The notes under the pieces are model-generated. The model was not told the origin of the DNA. It did no database searches and saw only the letters and a program-made list of their open reading frames with translations. A stretch of 64,000 bases of DNA, from positions 248,001 through 312,000 of the forward strand of contig FOLJ01000006.1 in the NCBI GenBank assembly GCA_900112325.1, written 5' to 3'. Positions 51,790-61,759 of this stretch are shown in pieces. Source of the stretch: Micromonospora sediminimaris (GTDB lineage Bacteria > Actinomycetota > Actinomycetes > Mycobacteriales > Micromonosporaceae). Position 1 is the stretch's first letter; every line of letters begins with the position of its first letter. The position numbers and the translations under genes are program-made.

Positions 51790-51807
51790 GACACGCCCGA
51801 CCGCGGG
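51790..51807 (+). promoter_or_regulatory. 18-nt motif shared with the rpsL leader
   Basis: GACACGCCCGACCGCGGG, identical to 46971-46988. Confidence 0.5.
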
Positions 51808-51885
51808 GGTGGGCGAAGAGGGTCTGTGCCAGCCGGCACAGACACCCGCAACACAGCGGCATCGAGAGAAGGAACAGAAGCCACC

Positions 51886-52194
51886 ATGGCGGGACAGAAG
51901 ATCCGCATCCGGCTCAAGGCCTATGACCACGAGGTCGTCGACTCCTCGGCTCGGAAGATCGTCGAGACGGTGACGCGTACCGGGGCGCAGGTCGCGGGCC
52001 CGGTGCCGCTGCCCACGGAGATCAACCGTTTCTGCGTCATCCGCTCGCCGCACAAGTACAAGGACTCGCGCGAGCACTTCGAGATGCGTACGCACAAGCG
52101 ACTGATCGACATCATCGACCCGACCCCGAAGACGGTCGACTCGCTCATGCGCCTCGACCTGCCGGCTGGCGTCGACATCGAGATCAAGCTGTAG
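51886..52194 (+). CDS. rpsJ: 30S ribosomal protein S10
   Basis: S10 is a 30S head protein and the NusE antitermination partner of NusG and NusB. The 102-residue product starts [19 protein letters not shown] and includes [19 protein letters not shown], both diagnostic. The ATG is preceded by GAAGGAA. It is the first gene of the S10 operon, 11 nt before rplC. Confidence 0.98.
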
Positions 52195-52205
52195 GGACCG
52201 GACAC

Positions 52206-52871
52206 ATGGACAGGCAAGTAAAGGGGATCCTGGGCGCGAAGCTCGGCATGACCCAGGTCTGGGACAACAACCGTGTTGTCCCGGTGACCGTGGTTCAGGC
52301 CGGCCCCTGCGTCATCACCCAGGTTCGTGACGCCGACAAGGACGGTTACTCCGCGGTCCAGCTGGCGTACGGGACGATCGACCCGCGGAAGGCGAAGAAG
52401 CCGCTGCGTGGGCACTACGCCAAGGCTGACGTGGCGCCGCGCCGGCACATCGTCGAGCTGCGCACCAGCGACGCCGCGGACTACTCGCTCGGCCAGGAAG
52501 TCACGGTCGAGGAGTTCCCGGCCGGTGTCTCGATCGACGTGACCGGCAAGACCAAGGGCAAGGGCTACGCCGGCCCGATGAAGCGGCACGGCTTCCACGG
52601 TCTGCGCGCCAGCCACGGTGTCGAGCGCAAGCACCGCTCGCCGGGCTCGATCGGCGCCTGCGCCACCCCGGGTCGCGTCTTCAAGGGCACCCGGATGGCC
52701 GGCCGCATGGGCGGCGTGCGCTACACCGTGCAGAACCTGACCGTCCAGGCGGTCGACACCGAGAACAATCTCCTGCTCGTCCGTGGCGCCATCCCCGGCC
52801 CCAAGGGCGCGCTGGTACTGGTCCGTACCGCGGCCAAGGCCAAGGCGAAGAAGGGCGGTGTGGGCAAGTGA
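52206..52871 (+). CDS. rplC: 50S ribosomal protein L3
   Basis: L3 is an early-assembly protein reaching toward the peptidyl transferase centre. The 221-residue product starts [20 protein letters not shown] and contains [20 protein letters not shown], then GRVFKG. The stop overlaps the GTG of rplD (GTGA). Confidence 0.98.
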   Translation: MDRQVKGILGAKLGMTQVWDNNRVVPVTVVQAGPCVITQVRDADKDGYSAVQLAYGTIDPRKAKKPLRGHYAKADVAPRRHIVELRTSDAADYSLGQEVTVEEFPAGVSIDVTGKTKGKGYAGPMKRHGFHGLRASHGVERKHRSPGSIGACATPGRVFKGTRMAGRMGGVRYTVQNLTVQAVDTENNLLLVRGAIPGPKGALVLVRTAAKAKAKKGGVGK

Positions 52872-53518
52872 CCACCGTTGACGTCCTCAACTCCGAGGGC
52901 ACCAAGACCGGCTCGGTCGAGCTGCCCGCCGACATCTTCGACGCGCAGGCCAACATCGCGCTGATGCACCAGGTCGTCGTGGCGCAGCTGGCTGCCGCTC
53001 GGCAGGGCACCCACAAGACCAAGACCCGGGGCGAGGTTGCCGGCGGCGGCAAGAAGCCGTACAAGCAGAAGGGCACCGGTCGTGCCCGGCAGGGCTCGAT
53101 CCGCGCACCGCAGTTCGCCGGCGGTGGCGTGGTCCACGGCCCGGTGCCGCGCGACTACAGCCAGCGCACCCCGAAGAAGATGAAGGCCGCCGCGCTGCGT
53201 GGTGCCCTGTCGGACCGGGCGCGTGCCGGGCAGGTGCACGTCGTCGAGGCGTTCGTCTCGGGCGAGAAGCCGTCGACCAAGGCGGCCCTGACCGCGCTCG
53301 CCAAGCTGACCACCGCCCGGCGGGTGCTGGTCGTGCTGAGCAGCACCGACGAGCTGAACTGGGTGTCGCTGCGCAACGAGCCGCGGGTGCACCTGATCGA
53401 GGCCGGCCAGCTCAACACGTACGACGTGCTGGTGGCCGACGATGTGGTCTTCACCAAGGAGGCCCTGGACGAGTTCCTGGGCGTGCCGGCCGAGACCACC
53501 GAGGAGGGTGGCAAGTGA
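52868..53518 (+). CDS. rplD: 50S ribosomal protein L4
   Basis: L4 lines the nascent-peptide exit tunnel and, in some bacteria, represses the S10 operon. The 216-residue product has the tunnel loop with [27 protein letters not shown] and the C-terminal domain with [22 protein letters not shown] start overlaps rplC, and its stop overlaps rplW, so translation is coupled. Confidence 0.97.
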   Translation: MTTVDVLNSEGTKTGSVELPADIFDAQANIALMHQVVVAQLAAARQGTHKTKTRGEVAGGGKKPYKQKGTGRARQGSIRAPQFAGGGVVHGPVPRDYSQRTPKKMKAAALRGALSDRARAGQVHVVEAFVSGEKPSTKAALTALAKLTTARRVLVVLSSTDELNWVSLRNEPRVHLIEAGQLNTYDVLVADDVVFTKEALDEFLGVPAETTEEGGK

Positions 53519-53817
53519 GCACGATCGCCGATCCGCGCGACATCATCGTCGCGCCGGTCGTCTCGGAGAAGAGCTACAGCGAGCTGAACCGCAACTGGTA
53601 CACCTTCCTGGTGCACCCGGACGCGAACAAGACGGCGATCAAGATCGCTATCGAGCAGATCTTCAACGTCCGTGTCCTGACGGTCAACACGCTCAACCGC
53701 GAGGGCAAGCGCAAGCGGACCCGTACCGGGTTCGGTAAGCGCAAGGACACCAAGCGGGCGATGGTGAAGCTGGCTGAGGGCGACCGCATCGAGGCCTTCG
53801 GCGGCCCGGTCAGCTGA
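53515..53817 (+). CDS. rplW: 50S ribosomal protein L23
   Basis: L23 sits at the tunnel exit, where trigger factor and SRP dock. The 100-residue product has [16 protein letters not shown] and the loop [20 protein letters not shown] start overlaps the rplD stop. rplB follows after 12 nt. Confidence 0.97.
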   Translation: MSTIADPRDIIVAPVVSEKSYSELNRNWYTFLVHPDANKTAIKIAIEQIFNVRVLTVNTLNREGKRKRTRTGFGKRKDTKRAMVKLAEGDRIEAFGGPVS

Positions 53818-53829
53818 GGGGTGTAGACA

Positions 53830-54669
53830 ATGGCTATCCGTAAGTACAAGCCGACGACGCCGGGCCGGCGTGGCTCCAGCGTCGCCGACTTCGCCGAGAT
53901 CACCCGGTCGACTCCCGAGAAGTCGCTGCTGGTCCCGCTGCCCAAGAAGGGCGGCCGGAACGTGCACGGCCGGATCACCGCTCGTCACCAGGGTGGCGGC
54001 CACAAGCGGCAGTACCGGCTGATCGACTTCAAGCGGGTCGACAAGGACGGCGTGCCGGCCAAGGTCGCGCACATCGAGTACGACCCGAACCGCACGGCGC
54101 GGATCGCGCTGCTGCACTACGCCGACGGCGAGAAGCGGTACATCATCGCGCCGAAGGACCTGAAGCAGGGCGACACGGTGGAGTCGGGCCCGAGCGCCGA
54201 CATCAAGCCGGGCAACAACCTGCCGCTGCGCAACATCCCGGTCGGTACCACGATCCACAACGTGGAGCTGCGTCCGGGCGGTGGCGCCAAGCTGGCTCGC
54301 TCGGCCGGCGTCGGCATCCAGCTGCTCGGCCGGGAGGGCGCGTACGCGACCCTGCGTATGCCGTCCGGCGAGATCCGGCGGGTGGACGTGCGCTGCCGCG
54401 CCAGCGTCGGTGAGATCGGCAACGCCGACCAGTCGAACATCAACTGGGGTAAGGCCGGCCGGATGCGGTGGAAGGGCAAGCGCCCGACCGTCCGTGGTGT
54501 CGCCATGAACCCGGTCGACCACCCGCACGGTGGTGGTGAGGGCAAGACCTCCGGTGGTCGCCACCCGGTCAACCCGCAGGGTAAGCCCGAGGGCCGCACC
54601 CGTCGTAAGGGCCAGCCGAGTGACCGGCTGATCGTCCGCCGTCGCTACGCCACGCGTAAGCGCGGCTGA
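53830..54669 (+). CDS. rplB: 50S ribosomal protein L2
   Basis: L2 is needed for subunit joining and peptidyl transfer. The 279-residue product starts [17 protein letters not shown]. It holds the highly conserved [18 protein letters not shown], with the histidine implicated in peptidyl transferase activity, and ends [10 protein letters not shown]. Normal length. Confidence 0.98.
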   Translation: MAIRKYKPTTPGRRGSSVADFAEITRSTPEKSLLVPLPKKGGRNVHGRITARHQGGGHKRQYRLIDFKRVDKDGVPAKVAHIEYDPNRTARIALLHYADGEKRYIIAPKDLKQGDTVESGPSADIKPGNNLPLRNIPVGTTIHNVELRPGGGAKLARSAGVGIQLLGREGAYATLRMPSGEIRRVDVRCRASVGEIGNADQSNINWGKAGRMRWKGKRPTVRGVAMNPVDHPHGGGEGKTSGGRHPVNPQGKPEGRTRRKGQPSDRLIVRRRYATRKRG

Positions 54670-54681
54670 GGGAGATAAGAC

Positions 54682-54963
54682 ATGCCTCGCAGCCTGAAGA
54701 AGGGCCCGTTCATCGACGACCACCTGCTCAAGAAGGTGGAGACGCAGAACGAGAAGGGCTCGAAGAACGTCATCAAGACCTGGTCGCGCCGCTCGACGAT
54801 CATCCCGGAGATGCTCGGGCACACGATCGCCGTGCACGACGGACGTAAGCACGTCCCGGTGTTCGTGACCGAGGCGATGGTCGGGCACAAGCTCGGCGAG
54901 TTCGCGCTGACCCGCACGTTCAAGGGTCACGAAAAGGACGACCGGAAGAGCCGCCGGCGCTGA
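54682..54963 (+). CDS. rpsS: 30S ribosomal protein S19
   Basis: S19 lies in the 30S head near the A-site tRNA and forms bridges with the 50S. The 93-residue product starts [19 protein letters not shown], contains [20 protein letters not shown] and ends in a basic tail. It is 12 nt after rplB. Confidence 0.98.
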   Translation: MPRSLKKGPFIDDHLLKKVETQNEKGSKNVIKTWSRRSTIIPEMLGHTIAVHDGRKHVPVFVTEAMVGHKLGEFALTRTFKGHEKDDRKSRRR

Positions 54964-55003
54964 CGCCGCGGGCATACGGATAGAGGATCAAGGGGTTACA
55001 GCG

Positions 55004-55459
55004 ATGCCAGGAAAGGGCGACGCTCCGGTGCTTCCGGGCGCGCGGGCGGTTGCGCGGCACGTGCGCATCTCGCCGATGAAGGCGCGCCGGGTGGTCAACC
55101 TCGTCCGCGGCCTGCCCGCGAAGGAGGCGCTCACGGTGCTGCAGTTCGCGCCGCAGGCTGCGAGCGAGCAGGTGTACAAGGTGCTCGCGAGCGCGATCGC
55201 CAACGCGGAGAACAACGAGCGGCTGGACCCCGACGCGCTGCTCGTCAGCGAGGCGTTCGTGGACGAGGGCCCGACGATGAAGCGGTTCCAGCCACGGGCG
55301 CAGGGCCGGGCGTACCGGATCCGTAAGCGCACCTGCCACATCACCGTGGCGGTCGAGGCGGTCGCGCCGGCCGCGCCGAGGAAGTCGGCGAACAAGGCGG
55401 CTCCGGCGAAGCAGACCGCGCCGGCCGAGACGCAGAGCAACACGGAGGGCGCCGAGTAA
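55004..55459 (+). CDS. rplV: 50S ribosomal protein L22
   Basis: L22 has a long hairpin lining the exit tunnel, the macrolide-related site. The 151-residue product has [20 protein letters not shown] and the hairpin tip [21 protein letters not shown]-terminal Ala/Lys-rich extension of about 30 residues goes beyond the minimal L22, as is usual in actinobacteria. The stop overlaps the rpsC ATG (TAATG). Confidence 0.98.
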   Translation: MPGKGDAPVLPGARAVARHVRISPMKARRVVNLVRGLPAKEALTVLQFAPQAASEQVYKVLASAIANAENNERLDPDALLVSEAFVDEGPTMKRFQPRAQGRAYRIRKRTCHITVAVEAVAPAAPRKSANKAAPAKQTAPAETQSNTEGAE

Positions 55460-56325
55460 TGGGTCAGAAGGTTCACCCGCACGGGTTCCGGCTCGGCATC
55501 TCGACCGACTGGAAGTCCCGCTGGTTCGCGGACAAGCTCTACAAGGACTACATCGGCGAGGATGTCAAGATCCGCCGGATGATGTCCAAGGGGCTGGAGC
55601 GCGCCGGCATCTCCAAGGTCGACATCGAGCGCACCCGCGACCGGGTCCGCGTCGACATCCACACCGCCCGGCCGGGCATCGTCATCGGCCGTAAGGGTGC
55701 CGAGGCCGACCGGATCCGCGGCGAGTTGGAGAAGCTCACCGGCAAGCAGGTGCAGCTGAACATCATCGAGGTGAAGAACCCCGAGTCGGACGCGCAGCTG
55801 GTCGCCCAGGGCGTGGCCGAGCAGCTCTCCAGCCGGGTCAGCTTCCGTCGCGCGATGCGCAAGGCGATGCAGTCGGCGATGAAGAACCCGATGTGCAAGG
55901 GCATCCGGGTGCAGGTCTCGGGTCGCCTCGGCGGCGCCGAGATGAGCCGCACGGAGTTCTACCGCGAGGGTCGGGTTCCGCTGCACACGCTGCGGGCCAA
56001 CATCGAGTACGGCTTCTTCGAGGCCCGTACCACCTTCGGCCGCATCGGCGTGAAGGTCTGGATCTACAAGGGCGACGCGGTGCCGGGTCGGGAGACTCCG
56101 GCCGAGGCACCGTCGCGCCCGCGCCGGGAGCGCGGTGACCGGCCCGAGCGGCCGCGCCGTGGTCGGTCGGGTTCGTCCGGCACGACCTCCGGTGGCACCG
56201 AGGCCGGCCGGGCTGCCGCGACGACCGTCGCGCAGCAGGCCGAGACGCCGAGTGGCGAGCCGGTCGACAGCGCTGCTGTCGCGGCTGCGGCTTCGGCTCC
56301 GGCAGAAACGCAGCAGGAGGGCTGA
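55459..56325 (+). CDS. rpsC: 30S ribosomal protein S3
   Basis: S3 is at the mRNA entry channel and has helicase-like activity with S4 and S5. The 288-residue product has the N-terminal [12 protein letters not shown], a KH domain ([20 protein letters not shown]) and the core [15 protein letters not shown] roughly 75-residue Pro/Ala/Arg-rich C-terminal extension follows, typical of actinomycetes. It is 3 nt before rplP. Confidence 0.98.
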   Translation: MGQKVHPHGFRLGISTDWKSRWFADKLYKDYIGEDVKIRRMMSKGLERAGISKVDIERTRDRVRVDIHTARPGIVIGRKGAEADRIRGELEKLTGKQVQLNIIEVKNPESDAQLVAQGVAEQLSSRVSFRRAMRKAMQSAMKNPMCKGIRVQVSGRLGGAEMSRTEFYREGRVPLHTLRANIEYGFFEARTTFGRIGVKVWIYKGDAVPGRETPAEAPSRPRRERGDRPERPRRGRSGSSGTTSGGTEAGRAAATTVAQQAETPSGEPVDSAAVAAAASAPAETQQEG

Positions 56326-56328
56326 CAG

Positions 56329-56754
56329 ATGCTGATGCCGCGCAAGCCCCCGAAGGGCTTCCGCAAGCCGCACCACCCGGACCGCAGCGGCGCGTCCAAG
56401 GGCGGCAACCGGGTGGTGTTCGGCGAGTTCGGGATCCAGGCTCTGGAACCGGCGTACGTGACCAACCGGCAGATCGAGTCGGCGCGTATCGCGATGACCC
56501 GCCACATCAAGCGTGGCGGCAAGGTCTGGATCACCATCTTCCCGGACCAGGCCCTCACCAAGAAGCCGGCGGAAACCCGGATGGGTTCCGGTAAGGGCTC
56601 GCCCGAGTGGTGGGTCGCGAACGTCAAGCCCGGGCGGGTTCTCTTCGAGATGTCCTTCCCGAACGAGCAGATCGCGCGAGAGGCGATGCGTCGCGCGATC
56701 CACAAGCTCCCGATGAAGTGCCGCATTGTTACGCGCGAAGTGGGTGAATCCTGA
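56329..56754 (+). CDS. rplP: 50S ribosomal protein L16
   Basis: L16 helps position the A-site tRNA. The 141-residue product starts [20 protein letters not shown] and contains the signature [19 protein letters not shown], then [10 protein letters not shown]. The stop overlaps the rpmC start. Confidence 0.98.
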
Positions 56755-56990
56755 TGGCAGCGGGCGTTAAGGCCTCCGAGCTGCGTGAGCTCTCCGAGGA
56801 GGAGCTGGTCACGAAGCTGCGCGAGGCCAAGGCGGAGCTGTTCAACCTCCGCGTGCAGGCCGCAACCGGGCAGCTGGACAACAACCGGCGGCTGCAGGTC
56901 ATCCGTCGGGAGATTGCCCGGATCTACACGATCATGCGTGAGCGTGAGCTGGGGCTCTCGGCCGCGCCGACTGAGGTGACTGCAGGATGA
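56754..56990 (+). CDS. rpmC: 50S ribosomal protein L29
   Basis: L29 lies at the tunnel exit beside L23. The 78-residue helical product has the signature [20 protein letters not shown], then [10 protein letters not shown]. It overlaps rplP by 1 nt and its stop overlaps the rpsQ ATG (ATGA), so it is fully coupled. Confidence 0.97.
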   Translation: MAAGVKASELRELSEEELVTKLREAKAELFNLRVQAATGQLDNNRRLQVIRREIARIYTIMRERELGLSAAPTEVTAG

Positions 56991-57265
56991 GCGAGAACAC
57001 GACCCCCACCAAGCCGCGGGGCCGCCGTAAGGTCCGCGAGGGCCTCGTGGTCAGCGACAAGATGGAAAAGACCGTCGTGGTCGAGGTCGAGGACCGGGTC
57101 AAGCACGCGCTGTACGGCAAGATCATGCGCCGGACCAGCAAGCTCAAGGTCCACGACGAGCAGAACTCGGCCGGCATCGGCGACCGTGTCCTGATCATGG
57201 AGACCCGGCCGCTCTCCGCCACCAAGCGGTGGCGGCTCGTGGAGATCCTCGAGAAGGCCAAGTAG
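56987..57265 (+). CDS. rpsQ: 30S ribosomal protein S17
   Basis: S17 is a primary 16S rRNA-binding OB-fold protein. The 92-residue product has [20 protein letters not shown] and [21 protein letters not shown] start overlaps rpmC. It is the last gene before a 95-nt gap that separates it from rplN; no clear terminator is seen there. Confidence 0.97.
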   Translation: MSENTTPTKPRGRRKVREGLVVSDKMEKTVVVEVEDRVKHALYGKIMRRTSKLKVHDEQNSAGIGDRVLIMETRPLSATKRWRLVEILEKAK

Positions 57266-57360
57266 CGAAGGCTCGAGCTCGGCCCAGACGGTCGGGCGCA
57301 GGTTCCGCCAGGCTCCGGCCGCCCCGGCGGCCGGAGAACCGGCAGACATAGGAGATAGAC

Positions 57361-57729
57361 GTGATTCAGCAGGAGTCGCGACTGCGCGTCGCCGACAACA
57401 CGGGTGCCCGGGAGATCCTGTGCATCCGGGTTCTCGGTGGCTCCGGTCGGCGCTACGCGAGCATCGGCGACGTCATCGTGGCCACCGTCAAGGACGCGAT
57501 CCCGGGTGCCGGTGTGAAGAAGGGCGACGTGGTCAAGGCCGTCGTCGTCCGCACCGCCAAGGAGAAGCGGCGGCCGGACGGTTCGTACATCCGCTTCGAC
57601 GAGAACGCCGCCGTCATCATCAAGGACGGCGGGGACCCGCGCGGTACCCGTATCTTCGGCCCGGTCGGCCGTGAGCTGCGGGACAAGCGGTTCATGAAGA
57701 TCATCTCTCTCGCGCCGGAGGTGTTGTGA
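57361..57729 (+). CDS. rplN: 50S ribosomal protein L14
   Basis: L14 bridges to the 30S subunit. The 122-residue product starts with GTG ([20 protein letters not shown]) and holds [20 protein letters not shown], the family signature. AGGAGA lies just before the start. Its stop overlaps the GTG of rplX. Confidence 0.98.
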   Translation: MIQQESRLRVADNTGAREILCIRVLGGSGRRYASIGDVIVATVKDAIPGAGVKKGDVVKAVVVRTAKEKRRPDGSYIRFDENAAVIIKDGGDPRGTRIFGPVGRELRDKRFMKIISLAPEVL

Positions 57730-58046
57730 CCGTGAAGGTCAAGAAGGGCGACACGGTCGTCGTCATCGCCGGCAAGGACAAGGGTGCCAAGGGTAAGGTC
57801 ATCGCGGCCTACCCGCGGCAGGACAAGGTCCTGGTCGAGGGCGTGAACCGGATCAAGAAGCACACTCGCATCAGCACCACCCAGCGTGGCGCCAAGACCG
57901 GTGGCATCGTCACCCAGGAGGCCCCGATCCACGTTTCGAACGTGATGGTCGTGGACTCCGACGGCAAGCCGACCCGCGTCGGTTACCGGATCGACGAGAA
58001 CGGCCAGAAGGTTCGCATCGCGCGTAGCACCGGTAAGGACCTGTGA
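57726..58046 (+). CDS. rplX: 50S ribosomal protein L24
   Basis: L24 is an assembly initiator near the tunnel exit. The 106-residue product has the KOW motif ([20 protein letters not shown], then VIAAYP) and [15 protein letters not shown] start overlaps rplN. Its stop overlaps the rplE ATG (TGATG). Confidence 0.97.
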   Translation: MTVKVKKGDTVVVIAGKDKGAKGKVIAAYPRQDKVLVEGVNRIKKHTRISTTQRGAKTGGIVTQEAPIHVSNVMVVDSDGKPTRVGYRIDENGQKVRIARSTGKDL

Positions 58047-58615
58047 TGACCACGGCTACCGAAACCAAGACGATGCCGCGCCTCAAGGAGCGGTACCGCA
58101 ACGAGATCATCGCCCAGCTGCGCGAGCAGTACGAGTACGGCAACCCGATGCAGGTGCCGCGGCTGGTCAAGATCGTCGTGAACATGGGTGTGGGCGAGGC
58201 CGCCCGGGACGCCAAGCTCATCGACGGTGCGGTCCGCGACCTGGCCACCATCACCGGTCAGAAGCCGCAGGTCCGGCGGGCGACGAAGTCCATCGCGCAG
58301 TTCAAGCTGCGGGAAGGCATGCCGATCGGCGCGAAGGTGACCCTGCGCGGCGACCGGATGTGGGAGTTCCTGGACCGGCTGCTGTCCATCGCGCTGCCGC
58401 GTATCCGTGACTTCCGCGGCCTCGACGGGCGCAAGCTCGACGGGCACGGCAACTACACGTTCGGTCTGACCGAGCAGTCGGTGTTCCACGAGATCGACCA
58501 GGACAAGATCGATCGCCAGCGGGGCATGGACATCACGGTGGTTACGACCGCCACGACCGACGACGAGGGCCGGGCGCTGCTGAAGCTCCTGGGCTTCCCG
58601 TTCAAGGAGAACTGA
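58046..58615 (+). CDS. rplE: 50S ribosomal protein L5
   Basis: L5 binds 5S rRNA and contacts the P-site tRNA. The 189-residue product has [20 protein letters not shown] and [20 protein letters not shown], both typical. The ATG at 58046 is preferred over the GTG 3 nt earlier because the AAGGA ribosome site is then 6 nt away. rpsN follows immediately. Confidence 0.97.
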   Translation: MTTATETKTMPRLKERYRNEIIAQLREQYEYGNPMQVPRLVKIVVNMGVGEAARDAKLIDGAVRDLATITGQKPQVRRATKSIAQFKLREGMPIGAKVTLRGDRMWEFLDRLLSIALPRIRDFRGLDGRKLDGHGNYTFGLTEQSVFHEIDQDKIDRQRGMDITVVTTATTDDEGRALLKLLGFPFKEN

Positions 58616-58616
58616 G

Positions 58617-58802
58617 ATGGCCAAGAAGGCGCTGATCCTCAAGGCGGCCGCGAAGCCGAAGTTCTCGGTTCGCGCGTACACCCGCTGCCAGCGGTGCGGG
58701 CGTCCCAAGGCGGTCTACCGCAAGTTCGGGCTCTGCCGGGTGTGTATCCGGGAGATGGCCCACCGCGGTGAGCTGCCCGGCGTGTCCAAGGCTTCCTGGT
58801 AA
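58617..58802 (+). CDS. rpsN: 30S ribosomal protein S14, zinc-binding (type Z)
   Basis: The short 61-residue S14 form with a CxxC...CxxC zinc ribbon: CQRCGRP and [17 protein letters not shown]. This is the zinc-dependent paralog normally in the spc operon; many actinomycetes also carry a longer zinc-free copy elsewhere, induced when zinc is low (known for the family, not visible here). Confidence 0.97.
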   Translation: MAKKALILKAAAKPKFSVRAYTRCQRCGRPKAVYRKFGLCRVCIREMAHRGELPGVSKASW

Positions 58803-58899
58803 TAGCCCGGCGCGCTCCGGCGCGTCAGCTGGACTGTCTCTTCGCCGTAGGCCTGCGACGTGTCGCGGGAACCCCGGCGAGAAAGGTTGACGAGTTTTC

Positions 58900-59307
58900 A
58901 TGACGATGACCGACCCGATCGCAGACATGCTCACGCGTCTGCGTAACGCCAACCAGGCGTACCACGACCGGGTGACGATGCCGTACTCGAAGATCAAGGC
59001 GAACATCGCCGAGGTCCTCAAGTCCGAGGGCTACATCGCCACCTGGGCAGTCGAGGAGCCCGAGGAGGGTGCCGTCGGCAAGCGACTGGTCGTCGAGCTG
59101 AAGTACGGCCAGAACCGGGAGCGGAGCCTGGCCGGTATCAAGCGCGTCTCCAAGCCCGGTCTGCGGGTGTACGCCAAGTCGGACGGGCTCCCCCGGGTGC
59201 TCGGTGGGCTGGGCGTGGCGATCATTTCGACGTCCCAGGGACTGCTCACCGACCGGCAGGCCCGCAAGCGGAGCGTTGGCGGGGAAGTCCTCGCCTTCGT
59301 CTGGTAA
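58900..59307 (+). CDS. rpsH: 30S ribosomal protein S8
   Basis: S8 is a primary 16S rRNA-binding protein and, in E. coli, the spc operon repressor. The 135-residue product has [20 protein letters not shown] and [20 protein letters not shown], then GGEVLAFVW. It follows rpsN after a 97-nt gap without obvious features. Confidence 0.98.
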   Translation: MTMTDPIADMLTRLRNANQAYHDRVTMPYSKIKANIAEVLKSEGYIATWAVEEPEEGAVGKRLVVELKYGQNRERSLAGIKRVSKPGLRVYAKSDGLPRVLGGLGVAIISTSQGLLTDRQARKRSVGGEVLAFVW

Positions 59308-59323
59308 CGGGAGACAGGTAGAA

Positions 59324-59866
59324 ATGTCGCGTATTGGACGTAAGTCGATCCCGGTGCCATCCGGAGTCGACGTGACGATCGACGGCCGGACCGTCAAGGT
59401 CAAGGGCCCCAAGGGCGAGCTGTCGCACACCCTGGCCGAGCCGATCACCATCGAGCGGGCCGAGGACGGGCAACTGAGCGTCAACCGCCCGAACGACGAG
59501 CGCAAGGCCAAGGAACTGCACGGCCTGAGCCGTACCCTGGTCGCCAACATGATCGTCGGGGTCACCGAGGGCTACCGTAAGAGCCTGGAGATCGCCGGCA
59601 CGGGTTACCGGGTCACCGCCAAGGGCAAGGACCTGGAGTTCGCGCTCGGGTTCTCGCACCCGGTGCAGGTGCAGGCGCCCGAGGGCATCACCTTCACGGT
59701 GGAGCGCCCGACGCTGTTCCACGTGGCCGGCATCGACAAGCAACTCGTCGGTGAGGTCGCCGCCAACATCCGGAAGATTCGCCCGCCGGAGCCCTACAAG
59801 GGCAAGGGCGTGAAGTACCAGGGCGAAGTCATCCGACGCAAGGCCGGAAAGGCAGGTAAGAAGTGA
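59324..59866 (+). CDS. rplF: 50S ribosomal protein L6
   Basis: L6 lies near the sarcin-ricin loop and factor-binding site. The 180-residue product starts [20 protein letters not shown] and ends with [20 protein letters not shown] followed by a short basic tail, the family signature. Its stop overlaps the GTG of rplR. Confidence 0.98.
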   Translation: MSRIGRKSIPVPSGVDVTIDGRTVKVKGPKGELSHTLAEPITIERAEDGQLSVNRPNDERKAKELHGLSRTLVANMIVGVTEGYRKSLEIAGTGYRVTAKGKDLEFALGFSHPVQVQAPEGITFTVERPTLFHVAGIDKQLVGEVAANIRKIRPPEPYKGKGVKYQGEVIRRKAGKAGKK

Positions 59867-60252
59867 GCGCCACGCTGCTCAAGCGCCGCCGCGGCGTCGC
59901 CGCCAAGCGTGCCGTCGGGCGGGCGCGGCGGCACTTCCGAGTGCGCAAGAACGTCAGCGGCACCGCCGCGCGTCCCCGCCTGGTGGTCACCCGTTCGCTG
60001 CGGCACATCGTCGCCCAGATCGTGGACGACACCAAGGGTCACACCTTGGCGTCGGCCTCGACCCTGGACGCCTCGGTGCGCGGTACGGAGGGCGACAAGA
60101 GCGCCCTGGCTGGCAAGGTCGGCACCCTGCTGGCCGAGCGGGCCAAGGCCGCTGGCATCTCCAAGGTCGTCTTCGACCGCGGCGGCAACCGGTACGCGGG
60201 GCGGGTCGCCGCGCTCGCCGACGCCGCCCGCGAAGCCGGGCTCGAGTTCTGA
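59863..60252 (+). CDS. rplR: 50S ribosomal protein L18
   Basis: L18 binds 5S rRNA together with L5. The 129-residue product has [20 protein letters not shown] and ends [20 protein letters not shown] then [11 protein letters not shown] start overlaps rplF. rpsE follows after 34 nt. Confidence 0.97.
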   Translation: MSATLLKRRRGVAAKRAVGRARRHFRVRKNVSGTAARPRLVVTRSLRHIVAQIVDDTKGHTLASASTLDASVRGTEGDKSALAGKVGTLLAERAKAAGISKVVFDRGGNRYAGRVAALADAAREAGLEF

Positions 60253-60286
60253 CAATCCCCGTCACGAGAGAGAAGGAAGGCTGCTG

Positions 60287-60901
60287 ATGCCAGGTCAACA
60301 GCGCCGTGGCGGCGGGTCCGGTGGCAACGAGGGTGGTCGCCGCGACAACCGCCGTGAGGGCGGCCGCGGAAACGCGCCCGCCGAGAAGACCCCGCACCTC
60401 GAGCGGGTCGTCGCGATCAACCGCGTCGCCAAGGTCGTGAAGGGTGGTCGTCGCTTCAGCTTCACCGCCCTGGTGATCGTGGGCGACGGCGACGGCACCG
60501 TGGGCGTGGGCTACGGAAAGGCCAAGGAGGTGCCCGCGGCGATCGCCAAGGGCGTCGAGGAGGCCAAGAAGCACTTCTTCAAGGTGCCGCGGATCGGTTC
60601 CTCGATCCCGCACCCGGTCACGGGCGAGGACGCCGCCGGGGTGGTGCTGCTCAAGCCGGCCTCCGCCGGTACGGGTGTCATCGCGGGTGGCCCGGTCCGT
60701 GCCGTGCTGGAGTGCGCGGGCATCCACGACGTGCTCTCCAAGAGCCTCGGCTCGTCGAACCCGATCAACATCGTGCACGCCACCGTGGCCGCGCTGAAGG
60801 GGCTGGAGTCCCCGGAGGCCGTTGCCGCGCGGCGGGGCCTGCCGGTGGAAGACGTCGCGCCGGCGGCCATGCTGGCCTCGCGGGCGGAGGTGGCGTCCTG
60901 A
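60287..60901 (+). CDS. rpsE: 30S ribosomal protein S5
   Basis: S5 helps translational fidelity and mRNA unwinding. The 204-residue product has a Gly/Arg-rich N-terminus of about 35 residues, then the dsRBD-like domain with [20 protein letters not shown] and [27 protein letters not shown] lies before the ATG at 60287. The stop overlaps the rpmD ATG (TGATG). Confidence 0.98.
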   Translation: MPGQQRRGGGSGGNEGGRRDNRREGGRGNAPAEKTPHLERVVAINRVAKVVKGGRRFSFTALVIVGDGDGTVGVGYGKAKEVPAAIAKGVEEAKKHFFKVPRIGSSIPHPVTGEDAAGVVLLKPASAGTGVIAGGPVRAVLECAGIHDVLSKSLGSSNPINIVHATVAALKGLESPEAVAARRGLPVEDVAPAAMLASRAEVAS

Positions 60902-61083
60902 TGGCACGGCTCAAGGTCACCCAGGTCCGTTCCGAGATCGGGACCAAGCGCAACCAGCGGGAGTCGCTGCGTTCGCTCGGTCTCAAGCGGATCAATGACG
61001 TGGTGGTCAAGGAGGACCGGCCCGAGATTCGCGGCATGATCTTCACGGTCAACCACCTCGTGAAGGTCGAGGAGGTCGAGTAA
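60901..61083 (+). CDS. rpmD: 50S ribosomal protein L30
   Basis: A 60-residue L30: [20 protein letters not shown], then [16 protein letters not shown]. It overlaps rpsE by 1 nt at its start and rplO by 1 nt at its stop (TAATG), the usual coupled order. Confidence 0.97.
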   Translation: MARLKVTQVRSEIGTKRNQRESLRSLGLKRINDVVVKEDRPEIRGMIFTVNHLVKVEEVE

Positions 61084-61526
61084 TGACGATCAAGGTCCAT
61101 CACCTGCGTCCGGCGCCGGGTGCCAAGACCGCGAAGACCCGTGTGGGTCGCGGTGAGGGCTCCAAGGGCAAGACCGCCGGTCGCGGTACCAAGGGTTCGA
61201 AGGCCCGGAAGAACATCTCGGCGGCGTTCGAGGGTGGGCAGATGCCCATCCACATGCGCCTGCCGAAGCTGAAGGGCTTCAAGAACAAGTTCAAGGTGGT
61301 CTTCCAGGTCGTGAACCTGGACCGCCTGGCCGAGCTGTTCCCCAACGGTGGCCAGGTCGGCCCGACCGAACTGGTCGAGGCCGGCGCGGTCCGCAAGGGG
61401 CAGCCGGTGAAGATCCTCGGCACCGGGGACCTCGGCGGAGTGGCGCTCCAGGTGTCGGCGCACGCGTTCAGCGCGTCGGCCAAGGAGAAGATCACGGCTG
61501 CCGGCGGTTCGACGACCGAGCTGTAG
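61083..61526 (+). CDS. rplO: 50S ribosomal protein L15
   Basis: L15 is a late-assembly 50S protein. The 147-residue product has the Gly-rich arm [20 protein letters not shown] and a globular part with [20 protein letters not shown]. It ends the ribosomal protein run; a strong hairpin 11 nt downstream separates it from secY. Confidence 0.98.
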   Translation: MTIKVHHLRPAPGAKTAKTRVGRGEGSKGKTAGRGTKGSKARKNISAAFEGGQMPIHMRLPKLKGFKNKFKVVFQVVNLDRLAELFPNGGQVGPTELVEAGAVRKGQPVKILGTGDLGGVALQVSAHAFSASAKEKITAAGGSTTEL

Positions 61527-61537
61527 AGCGGTTTTAC

Positions 61538-61579
61538 CCATGGCGCCCGCCAGTTGATCCCAGCTGGCGGGCGCCATGG
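61538..61579. terminator. Terminator between rplO and secY
   Basis: A perfect 16-bp stem, CCATGGCGCCCGCCAG (61538-61553) with 61564-61579, and a 10-nt loop. secY and adk therefore probably have their own promoter in the 180 bp that follow, though no convincing -35/-10 pair was found there. Confidence 0.75.
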
Positions 61580-61759
61580 TCTACAACGGGCCTTCGCGCC
61601 CGGTAACATCGGATTCGGTTTATGTAGCCGGGCACATCTGCCCGGACCGGGATCGGGCTGTTAGAGTCCCTTCCCAGCCATGGATATCGGGCACTTGCCC
61701 GGAACCCACCCCGATCCGCCAGGGACGACCGGCGGCCCGCCTCGCGCAGGAGGAAGAAG

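Larger units (their letters stand above)
51537..51885 (+). promoter_or_regulatory. S10 operon promoter and leader
   Basis: No gene in this 349-bp stretch. A promoter (51553-51581) gives a leader of about 295 nt. The leader holds the 18-nt motif shared with rpsL (51790-51807) and a perfect 9-bp hairpin, GTCTGTGCC/GGCACAGAC (51822-51843). CGCCC (51794-51798) may pair with GGGCG (51811-51815). In other bacteria S10 leaders are sites of L4 autoregulation; whether that applies here is unknown. Confidence 0.55.

Noticed and set aside
56100..56325. Frameshift or fusion at the end of rpsC
   Set aside because: The long Pro/Ala/Arg-rich tail is a normal actinomycete S3 extension, in frame with the core.
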